Assembly (NCBI RefSeq): GCF_009602435.1
Contig: NZ_VZDQ01000011.1
Location: 248,001 to 312,000, forward strand
Direction of reading: 5' to 3'
Origin: Sediminibacillus terrae
GTDB lineage: Bacteria; Bacillota; Bacilli; Bacillales; Amphibacillaceae
DNA: 64,000 nt
The position numbers were made by a program, and so were the translations under genes. Below, one piece after another: positions 1-8,526 of the stretch. The notes below the pieces were generated by a model that saw only the letters and a list, made by a program, of their open reading frames with translations, was not told the DNA's origin and did not search any database. The number at the start of each line of letters is the position of its first letter. Within the stretch, counting starts at the first letter, position 1.

Positions 1-39
1 TTCAGATTGGCCACTGTTGATTCCGGGATTAGAATCGGT

Positions 40-125
40 CGTGCCTGCGGGAACAGCGCGAGCCGATATCCACTTGGTCAAGTGAACTTCTTGATCTTTT
101 GGATCCGTAGACTTGAAGTATAGAA
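40..125. repeat. Degenerate copy of structured intergenic repeat A
   Basis: The 5' half matches the copies near 22.4, 48.5 and 57.4 kb (CCTGCGGGAACAGCGCGAGC, then ATCCACTTGGTCAAG). The right arm has diverged: the expected GTTAGCTGAAGCCGTGCCCGC is replaced by unrelated sequence. A short stem CTTGGTCAAG / CTTGATC remains. It is read as a decaying member of the family and lies upstream of the oxidoreductase at 222. Confidence 0.6.
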
Positions 126-221
126 GCTTGTGCCTCTTCTAATCAAACAGATTATTGGACGGTTTAATCGATTAGCCGTATCATTTAATGGCAGTGATTT
201 ACAAAAGGAGTGTAACTATAT

Positions 222-1238
222 ATGACTACCGATCAGGCAAAGCTTTTTAACAATATACCGTTGTCTGTCCTTGACCTTGCCCCTATCAATGAGGGAAGCG
301 ATGCCGGACAATCCTATAAAAATACAGTCAATCTGGCACAGCACGTCGAAAAGTGGGGATACAACCGCTACTGGCTCGCTGAACATCACAACATGCCGGG
401 GATTGCCAGCTCAGCCACTTCTGTCGTAATCGGCCATGTGGCAGGTGCCACCGACCGTATACGGGTTGGCTCAGGAGGCGTCATGCTTCCAAACCATGCG
501 AGCTTGGTAATAGCCGAACAATTCGGAACCCTTGAATCTCTTTATCCGGGACGGATAGACCTGGGTCTGGGTCGTGCCCCGGGTAGTGACCAGGCAACTG
601 CATATGCTTTGCGTCGTACCTTGAACACGACACCAGAGGATTTTCCGCAACAGGTGGAAGAGTTGGAGAGTTACTTTGACGAAAATTCTTCAGCCAGAGT
701 GCGTGCCTATCCAGGGACCGGTTTGAATATCCCGATTTGGCTGCTTGGTTCCAGCGGATTCAGCGCCAGGTTATCTGCCGTGAAAGGATTGCCGTTTTCT
801 TTTGCCAGCCATTTTTCACCTGATTACACTTTGCCAGCTTTAAAAATATATCGGGACAACTTCCAACCTACGGCATCCATGGAAAAACCATATGCCATGC
901 TTGGGGTCAACATCGTGGCAGCCGATACGGACGAACGGGCGCAGTACTTAGCCACTTCGCAGCAACAGCAATTCCTGAGCATTACACGCGGCCAACCGTC
1001 CAGACTGCAGCCCCCAGTGGAAAACATCGACGACTTATGGGCTCCACATGAAAAGGCAGCAGTCGCAAAAACGCTCGAATCACCGGCTTCTATTATAGGT
1101 GGTCCGGAAACAGTCAAACAAAAGCTGGAAGCATTCATCAAAGAGACCGATGCTGACGAACTGATCATCAATTCTCAAATTTTCCATCACGAAGACCGGC
1201 TGCGTTCTTACGAAATTGTCAGCGAATTAATGAAGTAG
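222..1238 (+). CDS. LLM-class flavin-dependent oxidoreductase (luciferase-like)
   Basis: The 338-residue product has the bacterial luciferase-like monooxygenase fold of the small YtmO/YwcH/YhbW group. Recognisable blocks are the N-terminal [13 protein letters not shown], the [15 protein letters not shown] segment near residue 50, and [17 protein letters not shown] with ERFG-type helix [19 protein letters not shown] near residue 110, which form the flavin-binding barrel. The length is typical. The ATG follows AAAAGGAG by 9 bases. The physiological substrate cannot be read from sequence; FMNH2-dependent oxidation of a small organic molecule is the family expectation. It is a single gene with its own terminator. 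A TGGACGGTTT string about 65 bases upstream weakly resembles the TetR-type sites described at 12.1 kb. Confidence 0.88.
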   Translation: MTTDQAKLFNNIPLSVLDLAPINEGSDAGQSYKNTVNLAQHVEKWGYNRYWLAEHHNMPGIASSATSVVIGHVAGATDRIRVGSGGVMLPNHASLVIAEQFGTLESLYPGRIDLGLGRAPGSDQATAYALRRTLNTTPEDFPQQVEELESYFDENSSARVRAYPGTGLNIPIWLLGSSGFSARLSAVKGLPFSFASHFSPDYTLPALKIYRDNFQPTASMEKPYAMLGVNIVAADTDERAQYLATSQQQQFLSITRGQPSRLQPPVENIDDLWAPHEKAAVAKTLESPASIIGGPETVKQKLEAFIKETDADELIINSQIFHHEDRLRSYEIVSELMK

Positions 1239-1275
1239 GCAATACTAATAAATAGCCGGACGGGTTATTTCCCGA

Positions 1276-1314
1276 AAAACATCAGTGTTCTTATCATACA
1301 CTGATGTTTTTTCA
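1276..1314 (+). terminator. Rho-independent terminator after the oxidoreductase
   Basis: The stem AACATCAGTGT / ACACTGATGTT with a 9-base loop is followed by TTTTTTC, 38 bases after the stop codon. Confidence 0.85.
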
Positions 1315-1411
1315 TGCCTGGCCACCGAAGGACATGTGTTTTCTTCTTGGTATATGCGGCTGTTCATGTCGAGCTTGTTTACAGCACGCCTTCCTGCATG
1401 GCTTCTATTAA

Positions 1412-1527
1412 AAAGGGACCAGGATAAAAATATAGCCCAAAACTAATTTCGAACCAAATTCCAAATTGCTAATCGAATACGCTCGGTTAATTTGGCCACT
1501 ATATTTTTGGCACAGCCCTGTTCCGTA
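1412..1527. repeat. Nested imperfect palindrome, possible MITE remnant
   Basis: Left arm GGGACCAGG..AAAAATATAG (about 1418-1433) pairs with right arm CTATATTTTT..CCCTGTTCC (1499-1525), and an inner pair CCAAATT / AATTTGG lies between. The rest of the 1315-1536 spacer holds no gene I can support. Confidence 0.4.
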
Positions 1528-1536
1528 TTACGCTAC

Positions 1537-1803
1537 TTATTGTTGCCGTTTAAATTTACTTCCTTTTGACCGGGAACGCACCCGATTCCTTAACATTTCC
1601 GACTTCTCTTGGCGGTTTGACGACTTTTGCTTGTCGATTTGAATGTTGAAAATATCTTCACCGTGGACATTAAATTCCAGCCAATCGTTTACTTGTACTC
1701 CGTCAGGCAGCCGCCCCTTATTTATTACAAATTCTTTCCCCGCTTCTTCGGCAAGAATGACAGCATACTTTCCTTCTTCGATTCGGTCCAACATTCCTTT
1801 CAT
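1537..1803 (-). CDS. DUF3006 domain protein
   Basis: This small 88-residue protein opens with MLDRIEEGKYAVILAEE and continues with a FVINKGRLPDGVQVNDWLEF block, the pattern of DUF3006, a family of about 70-90 residues usually encoded beside ComEC-like metallo-beta-lactamase proteins. The C-terminal third is lysine/arginine rich and probably disordered. Its start lies 6 bases after the stop of the upstream MBL gene, and the last codons of that gene (GGA GGT) form its ribosome-binding site, so the two are very likely translationally coupled. The function of the family is unknown. Confidence 0.8.
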   Translation of the reverse strand: MKGMLDRIEEGKYAVILAEEAGKEFVINKGRLPDGVQVNDWLEFNVHGEDIFNIQIDKQKSSNRQEKSEMLRNRVRSRSKGSKFKRQQ

Positions 1804-1809
1804 GCATTC

Positions 1810-3069
1810 TCAACCTCCTATACAAGCCATTGCTTGGTCTTTAATGTCTTGAAGCCTGGCAGGCCCAATCCCGTTGATTTTGGTCAACTCGTCGATCGAT
1901 CGAAACGGCCGCAAATCGATTACATCCTGTGCCCGCTCCGGACCGATATGAATAATTTCCTGCACTTGTTCTGAATCGGCACTATTAATATCAATGCATT
2001 GTCCAGCTCCGTTGTGACCCGCTTCAGCCGGCTCTGATTCTTTTTCCCGTTCTGACTGCTCCTGCTGGTCGGACTGACCTGCTTTTATCGCTCCATTTTT
2101 ATGGGTGGTCACCTGATATGACATTCCATCCGTCGTCACCATGATCGTCCCATGCGCATCGGTCCCGTAAAGATCCGCGTCAAAACTCCTAATTCGTTCC
2201 AGCACTTCTTGATGTGGATGACCGTATTGGTTATCAGCTCCAGCACTATAAATAGCTGTTTCTGGAGAGACTGCTTCCAAAAAAGCTTTGCTGGTTGAAG
2301 TATTGGATCCATGATGGCCCAGTTGAAGAATTTCCGCATCCAAGTCCACGCCGCTTCCGATCATATCTTGTTCTTGTTCACTTTCCGCATCACCGGTGAA
2401 AAGAAAGTCAATGTCCCCATAAGACATTTTAAAAGCGAGCGATTCCTGATTCGTTTCTCCGGATATCGACGCTGGATAAAGCACTTCCACCTGTAAATCA
2501 CCAATATCAAACATATCTCCCATACGTGGTTCTTCATAACCTGTTTGATTGGCATTGATTGCTTTCATGACCCGTTGATACGTATCAGATGAGCTCGTAT
2601 TGCCAGACATCCACACTTCCCCTACTTCAAATTGGTTGATCACTTTATCTAGCTGTCCGATATGGTCGGCATCGGGATGCGTTCCAATCGCAATATCGAT
2701 GTGAGAAATGCTTTGAGAATGTAAATAATCAATTACGTCCTGACTATCCCAGTCTCCTGCATCCAGTAGAATCGTATAAGAATCGAATTTAAGCAGCGTC
2801 GCATCCGCCTGCCCGACATCGATATAATGGACCTGCATTTCTTGAAGTGAGCCGGACTCTTTGTTTTCTTCATGCACATCATCTTCAGCGTCTGCTTCCT
2901 TCAGTGTAGTGTTTTGTCCTGCCTCTGTATCATGTGATGTCTTTTCTTCTGTTTGCTGGTTATCCTGTTTGTCTTGGTCCGTTAAAGCAGAATTCTGTGC
3001 CCCCGTACCGCACCCCCCGGCAACCAGCAAAAACAGCAGAAAAATTATGTACAAGAATTGCTTTTTCAA
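1810..3069 (-). CDS. ComEC-like MBL-fold lipoprotein with C-terminal helix-hairpin-helix
   Basis: Translation begins at a TTG preceded by GGGGGAATAGGA. The 419-residue product has a lipoprotein signal (hydrophobic core then LVAGGC, Cys near 20), an acidic linker, a metallo-beta-lactamase domain (about 75-330) with the metal motif THPDADH near 130 and the later GDAESEQE and LGHHGSNTS blocks, and a ComEA-like helix-hairpin-helix region (about 355-419, IDINSADSEQVQEIIHIG... INGIGPARLQDI). The architecture suggests a surface-anchored hydrolase acting on or near DNA, similar to the soluble domain of the competence channel ComEC. This is inference; no competence genes lie nearby. It is cotranscribed with the DUF3006 gene. 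Confidence 0.88.
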   Translation of the reverse strand: MKKQFLYIIFLLFLLVAGGCGTGAQNSALTDQDKQDNQQTEEKTSHDTEAGQNTTLKEADAEDDVHEENKESGSLQEMQVHYIDVGQADATLLKFDSYTILLDAGDWDSQDVIDYLHSQSISHIDIAIGTHPDADHIGQLDKVINQFEVGEVWMSGNTSSSDTYQRVMKAINANQTGYEEPRMGDMFDIGDLQVEVLYPASISGETNQESLAFKMSYGDIDFLFTGDAESEQEQDMIGSGVDLDAEILQLGHHGSNTSTSKAFLEAVSPETAIYSAGADNQYGHPHQEVLERIRSFDADLYGTDAHGTIMVTTDGMSYQVTTHKNGAIKAGQSDQQEQSEREKESEPAEAGHNGAGQCIDINSADSEQVQEIIHIGPERAQDVIDLRPFRSIDELTKINGIGPARLQDIKDQAMACIGG

Positions 3070-3378
3070 TCCTATTCCCCCTTAAACCAGCATTTTACCA
3101 CTCTTTTTGTCTTTTCTCTATTAAGTATCGTGGAAAAATCCTTATCCTTCAGCTCTGCTTTTGAAGTTCTAACGCCGAACGCCTTCTACTTAAGGATATC
3201 ATAGCCTTCGCTTTCCGCTTCCCCGCCTTGATTTTGGAAACATGTCCGCTTTTTATATGTTTCCGCCAAACATTTTCCGTTTTTTCTCTCGTCACAAGGG
3301 TAAAGTCTATTAGAGTGCCATCGTACTTATTACAAATTCGTGTTGAAACCAGTGTAAGGAAAGGAGCCATGGAGTAAA
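3070..3378. other. Divergent promoter region with an inverted repeat
   Basis: This 309-base spacer separates the MBL gene (minus) from the BCCT carrier (plus). It contains an 8-bp inverted repeat GGAAACAT / ATGTTTCC at 3236-3264 with a 13-base loop, a possible operator. I see no convincing gene. Confidence 0.45.
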
Positions 3379-4911
3379 ATGTGGAAAAGGTTTACGCCAG
3401 TATTTAAAATATCCGCTGGCATTATGTTAGTATTAGTTATTTTAGGAGTAGCTTGGCCAGATGGACTGGAAACGGCTACCACCAATATTCAAGCTTTTAT
3501 TGCAAACAAATTCGGCTGGTATTACTTAATCGTGGTAACTATATTTGTCATTGTTTGTTTATTTCTGTTGTTCAGCCCGGTCGGCAGGATCAAGCTGGGG
3601 AAACCGGATAGCAAACCGGAATTTTCCCGACCGACTTGGATTGCCATGCTGTTCAGTGCCGGGATGGGGATCGGGCTGGTTTTCTGGGGAACGGCAGAGC
3701 CAATTAGTCACTACGCCACCAGTTCACCTACAGGAGAAATAGGAACGGAACAAGGGATAAAAGATGCGTTGCGTTTTACATTTTTTCATTGGGGAATCCA
3801 TGCCTGGGCTATTTATGGAATTGTGGCCCTTGTACTTGCCTACTTTAATTTTCGGCATGACCGCTCAGGATTGGTCAGTTCGACATTACAGCCGTTAATC
3901 GGAAAAACTGCAGAAGGAAACACCGGGAGGGTCATCGACATTCTTGCTGTCATCGCGACTGTCATGGGGGTTGCTACCACTCTTGGATTCGGGGCAGTTC
4001 AAATAAACGGCGGGTTGTCTTACTTATATAATATACCGGTAAACATCGTCATCCAGTTTATCATTGTTGCGATTGTCACCGTGTTGTTCATGATTTCCGC
4101 CTGGACAGGACTTAGTAAAGGGATTCGTTACCTGAGTAATGCCAACATGGTACTCGCAGCCATCTTGTTCGGAATGATTTTTATTATGGGACCGACTTTG
4201 TTCCTCTTGAACATATTCACCAATACACTCGGCTCATACGTGCAACATCTGCCGGAGATGAGCTTCCGGATCGCACCACTTGATCCGGATATCCGCGAAT
4301 GGATCAATGATTGGACTATCTTTTACTGGGCATGGTGGATCGCCTGGTCTCCGTTTGTCGGAATTTTTATTGCCCGTGTTTCCCGCGGCCGAAGCATACG
4401 GGAGTTCGTGTTCACTGTACTGCTTGTCCCATCCGTGATCGGTTTTCTTTGGTTCGCTACTTTTGGAGGTACTGCCATCTCACTTGAACACGAAGGAATC
4501 GCCAAGATTTCCGAGCTGGCTACAGAAGAATCCTTGTTCGGAGTTTTTGCCAACTATCCATTCGGTATGATAGCGTCGGTCGTGGCCATGATCCTGATTG
4601 GCACGTTCTTTATTACATCTGCCGACTCCGGTACATTTGTACTGGGTATGATGACAACAGGCGGTTCACAGAATCCTGGACACTTCATCAAGCTTACCTG
4701 GGGTGTTTTGCTTTCAGCCACCGCACTTGCCCTTTTATACACTGGCGGCTTGCAGGCTCTGCAAAATACAATGATAATAGCAGCCTTGCCATTCTCGATT
4801 ATCATGCTGCTCATGACGGCAAGCTTTGTCAAATCGCTATACCGGGAGTCACGCGAGCTTGGTATCGGTCGCATTAATCAGGGAAAGGGAAAGAAAAATA
4901 AAAAACAATAA
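3379..4911 (+). CDS. BCCT-family glycine betaine/choline carrier (OpuD-like)
   Basis: The 510-residue membrane carrier has about twelve predicted transmembrane segments. BCCT signatures are present: GMGIGLVFWGTAEPISHY near residue 95, FFHWGIHAWAIYG (TM4 aromatic cage), and FYWAWWIAWSPFVGIFIARV (the Trp-rich signature of TM8) followed by SRGRSIREF. All the cage tryptophans and the Tyr seen in betaine carriers are kept, so sodium-coupled uptake of glycine betaine or a similar osmolyte is likely. The C-terminal tail is short and basic (KGKKNKKQ). Length matches OpuD. The start ATG follows GGAGTAAA closely. It stands alone and ends at a terminator shared with the convergent hydrolase gene. Confidence 0.93.
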   Translation: MWKRFTPVFKISAGIMLVLVILGVAWPDGLETATTNIQAFIANKFGWYYLIVVTIFVIVCLFLLFSPVGRIKLGKPDSKPEFSRPTWIAMLFSAGMGIGLVFWGTAEPISHYATSSPTGEIGTEQGIKDALRFTFFHWGIHAWAIYGIVALVLAYFNFRHDRSGLVSSTLQPLIGKTAEGNTGRVIDILAVIATVMGVATTLGFGAVQINGGLSYLYNIPVNIVIQFIIVAIVTVLFMISAWTGLSKGIRYLSNANMVLAAILFGMIFIMGPTLFLLNIFTNTLGSYVQHLPEMSFRIAPLDPDIREWINDWTIFYWAWWIAWSPFVGIFIARVSRGRSIREFVFTVLLVPSVIGFLWFATFGGTAISLEHEGIAKISELATEESLFGVFANYPFGMIASVVAMILIGTFFITSADSGTFVLGMMTTGGSQNPGHFIKLTWGVLLSATALALLYTGGLQALQNTMIIAALPFSIIMLLMTASFVKSLYRESRELGIGRINQGKGKKNKKQ

Positions 4912-4918
4912 AATCAAT

Positions 4919-4957
4919 ATAACCGGCAGCTGAACGTGATCAACTGCCGGTTATATT
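4919..4957. terminator. Bidirectional terminator
   Basis: The perfect 11-bp stem ATAACCGGCAG / CTGCCGGTTAT with a 14-base loop lies between convergent genes and overlaps the end of the hydrolase gene. Confidence 0.8.
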
Positions 4958-6669
4958 TATGTTGGAACCACCGGAAGTAAAATGTGCGATGGACGATATC
5001 GGTCATGGTAGATAACCTGATTGGCAGGAAACATTTCTTTTGAATCAATTGTAGTTTTTCCCGTATTCGGATTGACGTCATACCGCGGAAAGCTGCTTGA
5101 GGATATTTCTAAGCGAATGGAGTGACCAGGAAGAAAAACATTGCTGGTGGCCCACAGGTCCAGTCGATAACACGTGCCCTCCGTCTCCCGTTCATAAAAG
5201 GGTTCTCCTCGAATGATGCCCTCTGTTAGGTTGTAAGCCTTTCCGTCCGGACAAACATCGACAAGTTTTGCGGTGAAATCAGTTGAAATTGCATCGGTCG
5301 ATGCCCATAGCACTACCTCTATAGGCCCCGTCACTTCCATCGCCTCTTTCATTGCTTCAGATGTATATACCAGGACATCTTCTCTCTCCTCTACTACATT
5401 CTGGTCACATGGACCTGCATTCTCCCCATTATAAAACAAGCCGTTCCCTCCCACAGTCGGGACAGGGTGAGACGGATCATAGAAGAAATGATCTGAGGGC
5501 TCTATAAGTGGTTTGACGGTCGAGAGAGTACCAGATTCCGATCCCGCCTTGCCATCGCTGTGGAGATAATAAGGGATAAAGTCTGTCCGTGCAAGCGGCC
5601 ATTCCCATTCTTCCCGCCATTCATTGATACCCATTACAAATAATTGTACAGGTGCGCCATCCTCGACAAGTACAGAATCGGTTTTCTTTAACCATTTTTC
5701 AAACCAGTTCAAGTGCAAGGAAGTAATATCTCTTTCCTGATCCATCCAGTCTCCCGCTGCATGCCCTCCAAAGAACCGCTCCCCTTGAACAGCAGAAAAA
5801 TCGCCGTGTCCCCAAGGGCCGATGATCAAACGTTGTTCTTCCCCGGCTTTGCACATTTCCTGGTAATTTTCCAAGGTAGACCCGAGAAAGCAGTCATACC
5901 AGCCGGCTAAATGATATGCGGGCAATTTAAGGGAAGATAATCGATGTTTTACATTGGCTTTGCCATTAGCTCCATCTGATATTTCCTGGGTAATAAATTG
6001 CTGATACAAGATTTGTGCCGGAACGTGATTCATCAAAGGCGGCCACTCGGATAGCGGGACATGATGGAAAGAATCATTGATATGGTGCAGTGATGACTCT
6101 ATTTCTTTTCTGGCACGGGAGTACTCTTCCGGCCTGTGCCTGCGGATTAAATCCGGGGCAACCGAATCAAGCATCCACGTTGCAAATAAACCATATTCCA
6201 ACGCACCTTGCCGGAACAGCATATCTTCTTTCAAGCTGCTTCCGGTCTGAGCTGGAAAAATCGCTTTTAAAGACGGCGGTGATTCCGCAGCGGCAAACAG
6301 CTGGGTAAAGCCATAATAGGATAAACCGAACATACCTACATTGCCATTACTATATGGTAGGTTTGCAGCCCATTCCACCGCATCATACCCATCTTCCGCT
6401 TCATGTATGAATGGAATGAATTCCCCTTCGGAAGAGAAACGCCCGCGCACATCCTGGATGATTACTACGAAACCTTCCGCTGCCAAGCGGAAAGGATCCA
6501 CATAACGGTGAGAAAAATCGGCGAGATTCTTATTATATGGATGCCTTGTCAGCAAAACTGGATAATTGCCTTCCTCGTCTGGTCGATATACATTTCCATA
6601 TAAAGTAACACCATCCCGTAACTGACAGGGTATATCTTTTTCAAATAAGACTTGCACTGTTTTTGGCAA
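4957..6669 (-). CDS. CocE/NonD family alpha/beta hydrolase (S15-like)
   Basis: The 570-residue enzyme has the X-Pro dipeptidyl-peptidase/cocaine-esterase layout: an alpha/beta-hydrolase core with the oxyanion segment RHPYNK and DVRGRFSSEGEF, the nucleophile elbow GMFGLSYYG (Ser near 115), the acid in GWYDCFLG and the His in GPWGHGDFS, then a C-terminal jelly-roll domain (DFTAKLVDVCPDG, LPGHSIRLEISSSSFPRYD). I chose the TTG at 6669 because GAGGTGA lies 5 bases upstream; a longer reading from GTG at 6696 would place that site inside the gene. Probable cytoplasmic esterase or amidase of unknown substrate. It lies after the carnitine-type operon on the same strand but beyond a terminator. Confidence 0.88.
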   Translation of the reverse strand: MPKTVQVLFEKDIPCQLRDGVTLYGNVYRPDEEGNYPVLLTRHPYNKNLADFSHRYVDPFRLAAEGFVVIIQDVRGRFSSEGEFIPFIHEAEDGYDAVEWAANLPYSNGNVGMFGLSYYGFTQLFAAAESPPSLKAIFPAQTGSSLKEDMLFRQGALEYGLFATWMLDSVAPDLIRRHRPEEYSRARKEIESSLHHINDSFHHVPLSEWPPLMNHVPAQILYQQFITQEISDGANGKANVKHRLSSLKLPAYHLAGWYDCFLGSTLENYQEMCKAGEEQRLIIGPWGHGDFSAVQGERFFGGHAAGDWMDQERDITSLHLNWFEKWLKKTDSVLVEDGAPVQLFVMGINEWREEWEWPLARTDFIPYYLHSDGKAGSESGTLSTVKPLIEPSDHFFYDPSHPVPTVGGNGLFYNGENAGPCDQNVVEEREDVLVYTSEAMKEAMEVTGPIEVVLWASTDAISTDFTAKLVDVCPDGKAYNLTEGIIRGEPFYERETEGTCYRLDLWATSNVFLPGHSIRLEISSSSFPRYDVNPNTGKTTIDSKEMFPANQVIYHDRYRPSHILLPVVPT

Positions 6670-6700
6670 AGCTATCACCTCTATCCTAAATTCCACACAG

Positions 6701-6742
6701 AAAAAAGGCCTGCTACGGCAACTGCCGGGACAGACCTCTTTT
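6701..6742 (-). terminator. Terminator of the carnitine/OpuA-type operon
   Basis: On the minus strand, AGGTCTG... CAGGCCT with an inner CCGGCA / TGCCG stem is followed by TTTTTTC just after opuAC. Confidence 0.7.
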
Positions 6743-6746
6743 TCGC

Positions 6747-7628
6747 TTATTCACCAGTCATTTCATTTACCTTGTCCTGGTTGTTTTCAATCCACTCACG
6801 TGCCACTTCTTTAGGATCCTGGTCTTCTTCTTCGATTTTCACGATCATTTCTTCCACATCGTCAATCGATATGTTCCAGTTGCTCAAGAACTCATATGCT
6901 TCTGGTGCATTTTCTTTTAAATCCTTATTGGTTACAACATGGACAGAAGACGTTTCGAAAAAGCCTTTGTCATTCTTCAATACTTTAATATCAAATTTAT
7001 TGAACATGGTGTGCGGGCGCCAGCCAAAGAAAATGACCGGTTCCTCCTGACTCATCAAACGTTGAGCCTGAGCCAGCATACCGCCTTCTGAGGAAGCGAC
7101 GTGCTCGATATCAAGACCGTACTCTTCGATCATTTCTTTTGATTCTTTCGTTGCACTGGCACCTTCTTCGATGCCGTACATCTTATTGTCGAATAAATCT
7201 TCTTTTCCTTTTAAATCTTCCATGCTATTGATATCTTCCATGTATTCCGGAACGACCCAACCAGTTTCAGCTTCTGGATAGCTTACTGCTGTATCTTCGA
7301 CAGAATCGGAAAATTTGTCCAGATGAACTTTATGCATCGGGAACCAGGAATCCATGAATACGTCAATGTCGCCGCGGGAAAGTCCCATGAAAACACTGCC
7401 CACATCGGCATCTGTTTGTTCTACCGTATAGCCCATATCCTCCAAAATCAAGCTTGCGATTTCGGTCGGAGGTACTGTGCTTGTCCAAGGCGTTACCCCG
7501 AATGTGATGGTTTGATCTTTACTCTCACTTGCTTTCTCACCGCTCCCCTCTGATTTATCGTCAGAAGAACATCCGGCAATCACTGCTACAAATAGTGCGG
7601 CCATAAGACCTAATAAAAGTTTTTTCAT
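6747..7628 (-). CDS. opuAC: Glycine betaine/carnitine-type ABC transporter substrate-binding lipoprotein (OpuAC-like)
   Basis: The 293-residue lipoprotein has a signal ending in VIAGC (Cys near 20) and an OpuAC-type ligand domain: ITFGVTPWTSTVPPTEIASLILEDMGY, DVFMDSWFPMH, and FFGWRPHTMF. The tryptophans in these three blocks are the expected cage for a quaternary ammonium group. Length is the same as Bacillus OpuAC. It is the last gene of the operon, 67 bases after the permease. That spacer has a small hairpin (CCAGC / GCTGG type) which may raise expression of the binding protein. Because the operon encodes carnitine-degrading enzymes, carnitine is a plausible ligand besides betaine; this is inference. 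Confidence 0.9.
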   Translation of the reverse strand: MKKLLLGLMAALFVAVIAGCSSDDKSEGSGEKASESKDQTITFGVTPWTSTVPPTEIASLILEDMGYTVEQTDADVGSVFMGLSRGDIDVFMDSWFPMHKVHLDKFSDSVEDTAVSYPEAETGWVVPEYMEDINSMEDLKGKEDLFDNKMYGIEEGASATKESKEMIEEYGLDIEHVASSEGGMLAQAQRLMSQEEPVIFFGWRPHTMFNKFDIKVLKNDKGFFETSSVHVVTNKDLKENAPEAYEFLSNWNISIDDVEEMIVKIEEEDQDPKEVAREWIENNQDKVNEMTGE

Positions 7629-7695
7629 GCTAATTCTCTCCCCTGTTTTATATTTTTAGAATCCGGCCAGTATATAAAAGCTGGCTTAAGATTCA

Positions 7696-8526
7696 TTAAA
7701 ACCTTTTTCCTAATCCTTGCGTAATGCGGTCTAAGATGATGGCAAGGACCACAATTCCAAGTCCGCCGGTCAAGCCGAGTCCGACGTTTACCGTGGAAAT
7801 ACCGGAAAGGACAGTCGATCCTAAGCCTGGAGCTCCAATCATCGAAGCAATGACAGCCATCGACAGCGCAAGCATGATCGTTTGATTGACTCCGGCCATG
7901 ATCGTCGACAATGCCAGCGGGAGTTGAACTTTAAACAGAAGCTGCCATTTGGTTGTGCCAAAAGCTCTTGATGCTTCCACCACATCTTCCGGAACTTGTT
8001 TGATTCCCAGACTCGTCATGCGGACAGCCGGCGGCGTAGCAAAAATAAAGGTGGAAATAACTGCGGGAACGCCACCAAGGCCGAATAGAAGAATTGCCGG
8101 GATTAAATAGACGAAACTTGGCAATGTCTGCATAAAATCCAATATGGGACGGACAATCTTGTCCATGATGGAACTGGTAGCCGTCAATATTCCGACAGGA
8201 ACACCGATGATTACCGATAATAAAGTCGAAACGAGCACGATCGCCACCGTTTGCATTGCCGCTGGCCACAATTCCACTGATCCTAGATAAATGCATCCGA
8301 TCAAGGTGAAAAGAGCCAATCCTTTGCCGGCAATCCGCCAGGACAGCACGATCAGAATGAGGACGATCACCTCAGGTGGAATGGCAATCAAAAGGTTGGT
8401 GACCGCTTCGATAAAAGCTCCCAGCACATCGCTTATAGCATTGAAAAATCCACCCATGACCGGCAACAGCCAATTATTCACAAATGAATTCGTCCAGTCT
8501 TCTAACGGGAAATGGAAGTAGTTCAT
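7696..8526 (-). CDS. opuAB: OpuAB-like ABC permease
   Basis: The 276-residue membrane protein has an N-terminal helix (LEDWTNSFVNNWLLPVM) and a BPD-transport permease domain with about six or seven membrane segments. The EAA loop reads VVEASRAFGTTKWQLLFKVQLPLALSTIMAGVNQTIMLALSM, near residue 180-225. Length matches OpuAB of Bacillus. It overlaps the ATPase gene by 4 bases (ATGA), and its ribosome-binding site GAGGTG lies in the end of that gene. With opuAA and opuAC it forms a complete importer. Confidence 0.93.
   Translation of the reverse strand: MNYFHFPLEDWTNSFVNNWLLPVMGGFFNAISDVLGAFIEAVTNLLIAIPPEVIVLILIVLSWRIAGKGLALFTLIGCIYLGSVELWPAAMQTVAIVLVSTLLSVIIGVPVGILTATSSIMDKIVRPILDFMQTLPSFVYLIPAILLFGLGGVPAVISTFIFATPPAVRMTSLGIKQVPEDVVEASRAFGTTKWQLLFKVQLPLALSTIMAGVNQTIMLALSMAVIASMIGAPGLGSTVLSGISTVNVGLGLTGGLGIVVLAIILDRITQGLGKRF

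Noticed and set aside
3149-3370. 73-codon minus-strand frame in the MBL-BCCT spacer
   Set aside because: It has no ribosome-binding site, a skewed basic composition and covers the promoter of the BCCT gene; probably chance.
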